Shown one piece after another: positions 22,158 through 32,200 of a DNA stretch of 64,000 nucleotides; position 1 is the first letter of the stretch, and the number at the start of each line of letters is the position of its first letter. The notes under the pieces were generated by a model. That model was not told the origin of the DNA and made no database searches. It saw only the letters and a list, made by a program, of their open reading frames with translations. The position numbers were made by a program, and so were the translations under genes. The DNA is from Phytophthora sp. 'mugwort' (Eukaryota > Oomycota > Peronosporomycetes > Peronosporales > Peronosporaceae), in NCBI GenBank assembly GCA_033558025.1, contig JAUCEF010000003.1, positions 2,072,001 to 2,136,000 on the forward strand, given 5' to 3'.

Positions 22158-22600
22158 ATGCGTATATCTCAGCCTTTTGTCGTGATCACGGCTACCTTCC
22201 TGGTTGTCAGCGAGGCTCTCTCGACAACCCATGAATGCCAACGCGGACAAGATCGCATCTCTCAGCGTCCCTAGTCAGCGTTCGCTGAGGACGACGTACC
22301 GCACACTGATGTCGATGAAGAAGAAAGGCAAGCCCCTCCAGAGAAGGAATATGCGTTGGCTAAAACATTCGACATCGACCTGAGCAAAGTCGGGGGGGGG
22401 GGGGGTATAGAGTGAAGCCAGACGTCCTGGGGAAGTATTAAGAGGCGCTCAGCATATTGGATAAGAAACACCGTACGAAGAAGGCTTTGATGATCAGCGA
22501 AGACAAATACTAAGGTGTACCTGCCGATCAAGCAAAGCGCCGCTACAAAAAGTGTCAAGTCCAGAACAAGCTACACGTGGAATCGTGCCGATTCGAGACA
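22158..22600 (+). pseudogene. RxLR-type secreted effector pseudogene
   Basis: The ATG at 22158 opens a classical secretion signal: 'MRISQPFVVITATF' followed by LVVSEALS, i.e. a basic start, a hydrophobic core and small residues before the cleavage region. A TAG at 22272-22274 stops this frame. An RSLR motif is encoded at 22279-22290 but in the +1 frame, and an acidic DEEER (dEER-like) motif at 22314-22328 is back in the first frame. A run of 14 G (22392-22405) then throws the frame again, after which 'KPDVLGKY', 'EALSILDKKHRTK' and 'RRYKK' look like an effector C-terminus interrupted by stops. In Peronosporales, signal peptide-RxLR-dEER proteins are translocated host-directed effectors. This copy cannot make one; it is described only as a broken gene. 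Confidence 0.7.
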
Positions 22601-22802
22601 TCACGTCCGTTCCGATTAAGCGAATAACAAGACGTCTATTCCTTCATAATACCATGTTATGTCCTCATGGTAGTCGACGCTGAAGGTCTGATGGCAGCCG
22701 AGCACCACAAGGCGAGCTTTGTACCGGGTAATCTCGCCTTCCTCGTTGCGTTTCAAAGCGAAAACCCATTTCGACCTAATCGATTTCGCACTACGCGGAC
22801 GC

Positions 22803-23563
22803 TCAACAAACTTCTAAGTGCTGTTGACCTGCAGGTTGAGCTCCTCTGCAGCTGCGGCCATCCACTTGTCTGATGCCTTCCTTGGCTTCATTGTAGCCCG
22901 TCGGGACTTCGACGACTGCATTTGCTTGTTCATCACCATTGTCACGGTGTGGGCGTTTAGGAGATGAGGGTTGCATCGAAGGAGACACATTGGTATCCGC
23001 CCCACTTAAAGAAGCCGTGTTGTGAACAGTCTCGTCAATGCTTAGAGCACGATCCGGTAGGAGCAGTGGAGTCATTTCCTCATGACCGCGCTGGCGCTGC
23101 ACCATTGGTCCAACGAGCTGGTTAAAAGTCTCAGGACGCACGGGAGAGTCATGACGAAAACCATTCCGATGCAGAATGATGGCACCATCCTCAGACTCCG
23201 ATGGAAGTACGAAGTCGTGGTGAGAAACCGCAGGTGTCATGGGTGGTTGTCCCTTCAACTGCATCGGTGGAGTGCTTCCAGGTCGTGGTAATTCGTCAAC
23301 ATCCATATGTTCTGTCGACGTAGGGAGAGGATCTTTGTCAATTCCATTAGCTCAGCGGAACGTAACTAATGAGCTGGTGTCTCGGGAAAATCATCATGCT
23401 CGCCCACCGTCGTCGTGACACGCCCATTACTGTCGTCGTCCGGAACCACGCGGAAGCCTCGGGTGTCATCGTGCTCATTTAAATGAAGAGTGCGGCTGAT
23501 CATCACCTTTTCCTCCTCCATGTTCAAGATGCGGTAGGCTATCGTGTTTTCAACGTAACTCAA
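22803..23563 (-). pseudogene. Copia integrase-RT linker
   Basis: 'MSYVENTIAYRILNMEEEKV' (23563-23500) corresponds to the Copia segment 'GY...YR.....V..SRDV.F.E' that follows integrase. The next 170 codons are acidic, Pro/Ser-rich linker. Around 22800-22640 a frameshifted stretch resembles the first RT residues (KWVF-type, then a 'RLPSDLQ'-like block). Confidence 0.65.
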
Positions 23564-23655
23564 GAAGACGCATTTGTAGGCCTTGGGGTCGAGTTTCTTT
23601 CGCTACGAACGGTCGACGTGTGCGCATCCTTCCGAGCCAAACGCGCGTAGATGAC

Positions 23656-24733
23656 TCAATCTGGTTTGCGTCCCCCGCACACCTCGAAAGGCGAAGCTTC
23701 TGAATGCACACTATTCGGCAGCGTGTTAGTGATGTGGACAGCCACATTCACGGCTTCGCCCCAGCACTGCTTCATGATAGCCTTGTACTGCATCATCGTC
23801 CGCGCCATCTCCATGATCATCCGATTCATCCTCTCCGATATCCCGTTCTGCTGTGGGGAGTAAGGGGAGCTGTCATCTGGTGCACTATGCCGCGACCCCG
23901 GCAAAAACTGGTGAAGCGATTATTGATGTACTCGCCTCCGTAGTCCGTCCGGATGCACCTGATCGGTTGGTCAAACTGCTTCTCCACCAGTGCCTTGTAT
24001 CATTGAAAACACTGTAGAACCTCCGACTTCTGCTTCAACCAGAGCAGGCAACAGATAGATACCTGGAGAAGTCGTCAATGAAGGTCAGAACGTAGTATGC
24101 CCACCTTTTGACTTGACGTTCATGGGGCCCATGATGTCATTGTGGACGATTTCGAGAACACGATGGGTCTTCACACCCTTCGAACTGCTCCTCGGAAATG
24201 ATGCCACCGAGAGTTTGCCCTTCATACAAGCAGCACACAGATCATACATCCCGTCGTCCTCGTCGGTAAGTGAATCAGGAACTCCACTCGCAGTCTTATC
24301 CACTTGCCCCATCTTGGCAATCGGTACATGCCCAAGACGAGCACGCCACAGTTCCGCGTGTGAGGGAACTACTGAAGTGTTCGCCATCTCCTCCAGCGTC
24401 GTGGTGCCCTGAGCAGGAACATCTTGGAGCCCACTACGGTGCCATTACTGGCCAAAATTGTGCATACGTCACACGTGAAGCGTACCTCAACTCCCTTACT
24501 GCTGAGTGCTGGTACAACAAAAGTTGACGTTCCAGCCCAGGAACGTGAAGTACGTCCGTCAAAACAACGGTATTTCCATTCGAAAGCCTGGACAAACCAA
24601 CACCAACCGCTTCGACGGCGTTGCCGTCAGCTACGCCAATCTTGATTGGAGTTGCAAGAGGACGATAAGTGCGCAGCTCAGTCGAATTAAAAGTCAAGTG
24701 ATGCGAAGCCCCACTATCCAGTAGCCATGCCAT
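23656..24733 (-). pseudogene. Copia protease, pre-integrase and integrase
   Basis: 'WLLDSGASHHLTFNSTEL' (about 24728-24675) is an intact aspartic-protease active site. 'HAELWRARLGHVPIAKM' and 'CAACMKGKL' (24360-24200) are the GAG-pre-integrase His/Cys pairs. 'HRVLEIVHNDIMGPMNVKSK' (24165-24106) holds the first integrase Asp. After a degraded middle, 'YSPQQNGISERMNRMIMEMA' (about 23865-23800) holds the catalytic Glu. Frameshifts lie near 24430, 24085 and 23905. Confidence 0.88.
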
Positions 24734-24820
24734 GTCGTCGTATTTTTCACCGATATTGTGAACACAAACTCAGCGTCATGGTCATGTTGTTGGGTTGGCT
24801 TCCGCGGACAGTCCACCTTC

Positions 24821-25576
24821 TTATGGCCATTCCGGCCACAGCGGAAAGCATTGACCCTTGAACTCTCCGTTCGATCTCTGTCTGGAAGCGAACGCCTGCC
24901 GCGGCCCTCCACGGCCATTCCTGTTGTAGCGTCGGCCAGCCTGAAACGCCACTTCTCCGTTGTCCCGTGTCTGCAGCCGATCAAATTCACGTTGAAGCAT
25001 CGCCTTGGATCCCAGGAGGTTAACATCTCGACTATTTTCGATGAGCTTCACCAATGAGTCGTACTCCACCGATAGGCTACTGCGAAGAATCATCAACTTA
25101 TCGTCGTCAGGGACAGCTTCGCCCACTGCAGCAATAGCCATGCAGAGATGGCCACACTGCGTCAGGTGCTTCAGCAGGTCAGCACCACCGCTCATCTTGA
25201 AATCATGCAGCTGTCGCCTCAACTCGATTCGGTTGTGGAGATTGCGTCGTACAAAGAAGGATTCCAGGATCTCCCAAGCGTTGCGTGCCGACACCGCATC
25301 GCGAACCATCGTCCAGTACGTCGGTCCTAGGATCCTGGGCAGAATTGCAAACGCCTTCAAATTTGCTGTCTGCCACTCCGCCGAGTTGGTGTCAATCCCC
25401 GTCGGGACTTCGCCTTGCTCGAGGGTGATGTGGAGCAGCATATCCTTCCGGGCCAATGCCATCCTGGCGTTAAACTCCCATAATAAGTATTTTCCATCTC
25501 GTAGAATGTCGTTAGGGCCCAGCTTGGGCTCACACACTGATAAATGGTGATAGGAAGGAAGAAGCTTGAACGACAC
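24821..25576 (-). pseudogene. Copia gag
   Basis: A 251-codon open frame starts 'MSFKLLPSYHHLSVCEPKLG' and contains the standard gag-polypeptide (UBN2-like) core: 'ILPRILGPTYWTMV', 'SARNAWEILESFFVRRNLHN' and 'LRRQLHDFKM'. The start fits the gag N-terminus, in which a Trp-containing 'KYLLWEFNARM' follows about 30 residues later. A frameshift just before the end displaces the zinc knuckle 'FRCGRNGHKKVDCP' (C-x2-C-x4-H-x4-C) into the neighbouring frame (25026-24694). Role in intact copies: RNA-binding nucleocapsid. Confidence 0.88.
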
Positions 25577-26274
25577 TTGAGTATGAGAAAGTAAATTGCG
25601 AAGTACTTATGAATAAGGGTGGTCCTAGTTCGCGACACCCTGAGTGTCCACTACGTCTAGCCTCCTTCTGCTTCATTACATGTCCTTGTTGCAGCCTCGG
25701 TAGACACGCTGCATATGTTGCTAGACATGCAGCAAACTGCCCATCCAGGGTACAATTTGATGTTGTGCAGCAACATCAACTGCAGATCTGCTTCCAATGC
25801 GAGCGCGGGTGTCGCTCGCACCTCAACCACAGCGCGCTAGCGCCGAGTTGTCGACAAGCGCCAGCTGGACCTTCATCTTTAACACTTCTGGGGGCATTAG
25901 CCGCACGCTATGGAATATACGATTTTACAGCGTATTATTCGAGGATCCATACCGTTTCTCCATCAAGTTTTCGGTGATTCGGCATGAGTCTAAAAACGAG
26001 TTTTAAGAACTCAGTTTCTGAATATTTAGACATTTGGAAAGTACTAAAAACAAATAGTTTACCCAACTGAAAACGTATCATTTATCCAATCGCAACTAAA
26101 TTGGTAAATTAGCTCTATCTTTGGCATTCTAATTCAAGGTCTTTACAACTCTCACTGGTATTTTATGAAGACATGAAACGACTGTGCTCCTTCGCTTGAA
26201 TATGCCAAGTGATTCAAGTCGTGGACAAGGGCATTCCAATTCATTCGACTTCATTTGACGAAACCCGGGGGAGT
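25577..26274. other. Leader/promoter region of the channel gene, with a uORF
   Basis: No protein family is recognised. From about 25990 the DNA becomes AT-rich, as usual for oomycete promoters. An upstream ORF of 18 codons (ATG 26202, TGA 26256-26258) ends 16 bases before the proposed channel start at 26275, in another frame. If the transcript begins upstream of 26202 it could reduce translation of the channel. A transcription start was not identified by motif. Confidence 0.45.
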
Positions 26275-29200
26275 ATGAGTAAGAAAATACTCGCGGGATC
26301 CCTTGAAGAGGGTCCAACAAATACATCCGTCGCTCGTCCTAAACTCACTACAAGACGCCCATTACGAAGTTCCAGGGGAGCTCTACAGACATTATGGTAC
26401 CAATTCTGCCGTCGTACATTTACACCTGCCGAGCGTGCGTACAAACGCTTTTCCTTGACGACTCGACAGACGATTCATGTGACTATTAGTCTTTACGCAG
26501 TACTCTACCACTTTTTGACAATACCATACCGGATCGCTTTTTACTATGAACCCTTAAGCGCGAAGAACACGAATCTCTGGACTACAGAACTTAGCGGCTA
26601 TGCGGTGATGGATGCAGTTGCAGATCTTATAGGGATCTTTGAGTTTGTCCGCTTTAACCGCGTCAAAACCAGAGGAGCCTCGTTTAAACGAGGTTCTTCG
26701 CGGAAAGTGAGTTTATTCCAGACGGCCCAGATGACTCGCGCGTATTCGTTTGACACAAGGCGGCAAGAAGAGACGAAATGGACGTTAGCAGACATTCAAC
26801 GGTCTGCTCCAATGAACGCACGCGCAGTATCTCGACGGGAATCCGCTCGTGACCGAATGATGGAGTTAATATTGGAACTTGTCGCTATTTTACCCCTGGA
26901 AATTGTACCTTATGCGTTAGGAGCATACAATTCACTGCATCTCGTGAGACTTACAAAGCTCTGTCGCTTGTATCGACTGCAATTATGTCTCGGACGTCTC
27001 GCTGACATCTATTCGGACCGTGCGTGGGTCCAATATCTCTCCTCAGTGGGTGCTAAAAGCTTAGTACGCAGCATTGGACTATATACAGGCTTGTGTCATT
27101 GGTTCGCCTGTGGTTATATGCTAGTCGCCCATACACAATGCGGTCTGTCGTTCGAGACTTGCAGTGAAGGTGTCACAAGCTGGGTGATTCGAGATCGTCT
27201 GCTTGGTGCAACCACTGCGAGAAAGTATGCGCGCTCGCTGTACTGGGCGACTCGAACGGTTCTTCTAATGGGCTTTGACGAAGTCGTACCAGTGTCCGAT
27301 ACCGAGACGATCTACGTCATCTTAGTGACCATCATGGGCGGCCTCTTTGCGTCATCATTGCTCGCGAGTTTCCTCTTTATTTTCCGCTTTTGGAATGCAC
27401 GATACGCTGCGTTTGCCACCCACGTCGACAATGCTCGTGAGTATATGCGGTCACAGAACCTCCCACGAACTTTGCGGCGTCAAGTCATCGCCTACTTTAC
27501 GTACTCGTGGACGACCCACCACAGTCTCGACAGTGACGAAGCTCTACATCTCATGCCCAAACACTTGCAACTTAAGGTCATTTCTACACTCAAGGCAAGT
27601 CGTATCAAGCAAGTGTGTTTTCTAGCCAAAGAGAGCGTCGAATTCATTAACCTGCTTGCCGTAGCTCTCGTGCGGCAAGTATATGCGCCTGCCGACCAGA
27701 TCATTGAGCCTAAAGTGAGTGCTCAAATGTTCTTCGTCATCCGAGGCAAAGTGGTGCTCTCGGCATTCAATGGCTCGAACCAAAAAGAATACCAAACGGG
27801 TGACTTTTTTGCCGATTTGTGCCTCATTTGTCCCGGAAAATTCGACGAAAAAGCTATGGCAAAGACGTTTTGTGAGCTCTATGCACTTGCCAAGGACAAG
27901 TTTGACGAAGCCCTGGATGCATATTACCGAGAAACGTCAGCTCAAGTGCGCCAGCGAATGGCTGAAATGCTTGACAAATATTCCGCTCAATTACTTAAGA
28001 CTAAAAAGCTGCTTGGAGTGCGAGCAAGAAATGGCAACGTCACAACCTCGTACGGTGGCAGCTCGCGCAATTTCGCGGTAATTGGGGACACGCAGTCACC
28101 CATTTCCAACCGAAATCGGGACTGGCGACTACCGGGTTCCCTCTTTCGAGTCTACTGGGATATGACTCGCCTGGTCGTCATCGTCTATGTCGCTTTTGAG
28201 GTACCGTATTTTGCCGTTTTCTCGTCTTTTACGGAAGATCGGCATATGTTTGTGGTCCATTCGGGCTACGATGTTCGGTATTTCGTGTCATTTCTCGTGG
28301 AAATGGTTTTGGGGCTTGGCATTCTGCTTCGGGCACGCTTTCTAGCACATTTGGACCCTATCGTGATGCTCGTGGTGGAAGACCCAGAACTCATCTTTGC
28401 AGCGTACAAGACGAATGGATTTTACTTGGATTTACTTGCTTGGCTGCCAATTGGACTCGTCTTGGAGTCGTTAACCACGGCTTCCATCCACAAATACGCG
28501 TGGTGCTTTCGCTTCCTTCGGCTCTTACGGCTACGAGAGATCCCCGAGTTGCTCTGGAATGGATGTGATTACTACAGTGTAAGCTCGAAAATGCACCTCG
28601 TCCTCTCTTTGCTCTTAGGCGTGACGTTCTTACTGCATGTTGTGGGCTGCGCCTGGTTCGAGATGGCTTGGCTTTCAAGTGGAAAACTGGCACATCCAGA
28701 CAAGAAAATCCTATGGGACTTGACGCCCGCTGACTGTCTTCGTCATGCCAGCGTCTTTAGTAATTGCTCATGGGTCATTTACGACTGTTATCCACATATT
28801 GGTCAAGTTTTTCCAGTTGAAAACCCGTCGTCAATGTATCAAGCTTCTTTTGCATATTTACGGTCCGTTTACTGGGCAATTGTGACGTTAACCACTGTCG
28901 GGTATGGCGATATCACGGCTTACTCGACCAGTGAGAGTTTCCTGGCCGCATTTTGGATTTTTGTCGGCGGAATCCTCAATTTTGCAGTCATTGGAGCCAT
29001 GTCAAGTACCATCTCAAGCGCTACAGCTCCTCACCGTCATCACATGGAGAAAATCAACGCTCTCAGCAGCACATTAGAGCGTATGGAGATCTCGACAGCA
29101 TTGAGCTCGGAAATCCGGCGCTTTTACCACTTGGAGTTCACGAGTCGCAAGCAAACGTACGAGTCCCAATTATTGTCGAATTTGCCAGATAAACTTTGCT

Positions 29201-32200
29201 ACGAAATCTCATCGCTTTTGCACGCCGAGGCCGTGAAAAGTGTCGACCTTTTTGACTCGGCCACGATCCAGTTTCTCAACGAAGTCACGGGCAAGTTTCG
29301 TCATCAAAGCTATCAAAATGGTGACACAATTTGTCTCGAAGGGGATATTTGTCGAACCTTTTTCGTGTTGTTACGTGGTAGCAAAGTGAATGTGTTTTTT
29401 CGGTCACGAAAAGTGCCCGTCCGCGCTCTCCACGAAGGCGACTGCTACGGGGTGAACGAGTTTCTATTGCGACGAGCCCATCCAGCCACGCTTACAGCCG
29501 CCTCGGTCGTGCACGCGTCCGTCATGACTCGTGACCAATTTGACGGCATTCAGCGCAAATTTGAAGACGATTTGCGCGATATGAAAGAAGAAGCGCAAAT
29601 CCTCCGTCTGGACCAGCACAACCGGACGCAGCGCATCGTTCGGAACCTGGAAAAGCTCAAGCTCCAGCCGCACGTCATGGCCACATCGACACTGTTTGGA
29701 CAGGGAGAATCACTGACCAGCATGAGCGGAAGGAAAGAAGCCGTCGTACCTGACGTCTACGCGAGGCGCGCGGTGCTCACCAGCCTCTGGCACGCAGGCA
29801 TCACGTGCTGGAACGTCTACAATGCCGTGTTTATCATTCTCCGCGTGTGTTTTCACCAGCATTTACACTTTTCAAGCGAGATGAACGCTGCCGTGTGGGT
29901 CGCTGATCTTGGGTGCGATTTCTGCTTTGCCGTCGATATTTACTTGCGACTCTTTTACTTAAATTCTTCCGACGTCGAGATTGAGAATCTGTGGACATGG
30001 AAATGGACAGATCGACGGTATTTACGCAGCTCGACGTTCAGGGCCGATCTCGTCGCGTCCTTGCCACTCTACACTCCGTACGGAAGTGGCACGTTGCTTG
30101 CAAGTGCGTGTCGTCTACCCCGACTCATTCGCTGTCTCAGTCTCTGGACGTATCTGGACGATGTCATCGTTCAGATCCAACAGCAATTTGCCACGCGCAA
30201 CGTGTCGGCGTACTTGAGTCCAGCCAAACTCATGATCCTCCTCATGCTGGTCGCACACTATGTCGGTTGTGTCTTCTTTTTCATCTCCGAACACGAGTGC
30301 CAACAGCTTCCACGGTGCTGGATTGCTCAAGACAACGCGCTACGTGCTGACGCCTATTCGTTCTCAATGCTGTACGCGAAATCGTTCTACTGGGCGATTC
30401 GGACGCTGCTACTCGCTGGTTCGCGTGAGATTCTCCCTCGAAACGTGGCTGCGACCTTGTGGACGGGCTTCACATGTTTGTGCTGTACGTTCATCATTGG
30501 CCACATCGTGGGCGAGCTATCCGACCTGATTCAGGACCTCAGCAAAGAGACCAAGCAGTACCAGACCCGCGTCGCCAACTTTGCCAGCTTTGCCAAGACC
30601 CACAAACTCCCAGAAACTCTCCAACGTCGCGTCGGGTTTTTTTTTAGTGAGCAAATCAAGTTCGCGAAAGAAAGCGATTTTCAGAGCACTGTACACGATT
30701 TATCGGCGAATCTTCGACTTAAACTCATGCTGGAAATCTACGGCGCGTCTATTCTGTTGCTGCCCATTAGCCGCTTCTTGACGCCGTCTCAAGTGAACAA
30801 CCTGGCCTTGCGACTGAAATCGGAGCTCTTTATTCCAGGAGATTGTATTCTCGCTGAAGGGACATTGGGGAACCGGCTGTGTATTCTACGTCGAGGAGAA
30901 GCTGCAGCCTTCTGGACCAGCTCCGTCACGAGCGTAGCCATCCTCATGGAAGGCGCCGTGTTTGGTGAAATTGCCTTCTTCCTCTCGAACCAGCGTCGAC
31001 TCGCGACAGTGCGAACCACGACGTCGTGTGAAGTCTTGTATGTCACGAAATATGACTGGCAAGAACTGTGGCTAACCAGCGGTGAGCTGTCCGAAGCTCA
31101 AGTGCAGAGACACGCCCAGCGCGGCATCCTCAACTGGGTCCACGCTCGTCTACTGCGGTATCAACGGTTCAGTCTCACCACCGCCCATAAAGCCAAGGAG
31201 TTGTTAGCTGCGTCCGTCGCCGGGCCACGTCTTTCAAGTACAGCAGCAACAGCGGCAGGGACCATCAAGGTGAAGCGGAAATTGTCTTCCATGATATTGA
31301 CTCGACGAGAGAGCAGTGAATTGTCCGGGTCAGCTCAAGCAGCAGCTCGTATACAACCCACAGCATTAAAGCACGCGTCTTTAGTGTCTGACAAGCACCT
31401 CTTAGACAGAAAAGCCGAGTATCTCCACGAGAAAACACAAGAATGCGTCAAGATGTTTCATCGCTCGATAGCAGCCGCGAAGCAAGTGCAGCGACGAGCA
31501 AATGGAGGCTTCGGTCGCTCCATTGTGAGTCGTTCCGGCACATTCTACCCGAGCTTTGTGAGCGACATTGTCACGCCACTTGTCCGTGCTAATAGCAGCA
31601 ATGTATCAGATATCCGTATACTCCAGTTCCTGGTCGAGACCAACCCCGTCAATAGATTAGTACGGGGAAGCCTGTCGGACGCTCACTTACGTGACATGGA
31701 AACTGAGAGCTGGGACCGCTTCAAACTGCTCTCAAGTGCTCACCACCGCGTCACGAAATTGCTCGCAAGCTTGACACAGGTCGACTCACTCGTCGCCCGA
31801 ACGCCGGCAGCTGGTCCCAGTACTCAACTCCTGCAAGTTAAAGCCTCTCCAGCGCGCAACCGGGTGCAACGTGTACGCTCGCTACTGTACGACGAACATG
31901 CCGCGCGGAAAGCCGAGATCGAGCGTCTTGTCTCGGCTGCAGCCAAGTTCAGTGAGACGACAGCTTCGATCAAAGTGAACACTGCCAACAAGTGGAGATC
32001 GATGGCTGCAGCCGCCGTGCCCAAGCTGCGGCGTTTTCTCGCTGGTGATGACGCACGTGGTAGTTATTCAGCTCGACGTGGTCCTCTACAAAGCCCGCAG
32101 TATCGATCGTCCAAATCTGAACGTGCGTCTCGACTTGGGCGAATGGAACGGTGTCAATCACTGCCGTCTTTCGGCCGTGACTTCTTCGAGAACTTACAGC

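Larger units (their letters stand above)
22640..25576 (-). mobile_element. Ty1/Copia retrotransposon relic (5' half)
   Basis: Minus strand from 25576: gag (25576-24821), zinc knuckle (about 24870-24830), protease (24733-24434), GAG-pre-integrase (24387-24085), integrase core (24080-23656), linker (23563-22803) and the first residues of reverse transcriptase (about 22790-22640), where it breaks off next to the effector pseudogene. RT, RNase H and both LTRs are missing. Each domain is individually well preserved with few frameshifts, so this is a fairly recent copy that has been truncated. Confidence 0.9.

Noticed and set aside
26209..26274. Upstream extension of the channel frame beginning at a GTG
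   Set aside because: Eukaryotic nuclear gene; the first in-frame ATG at 26275 is the sensible start. The extension is shorter than 25 codons and has no conserved feature.
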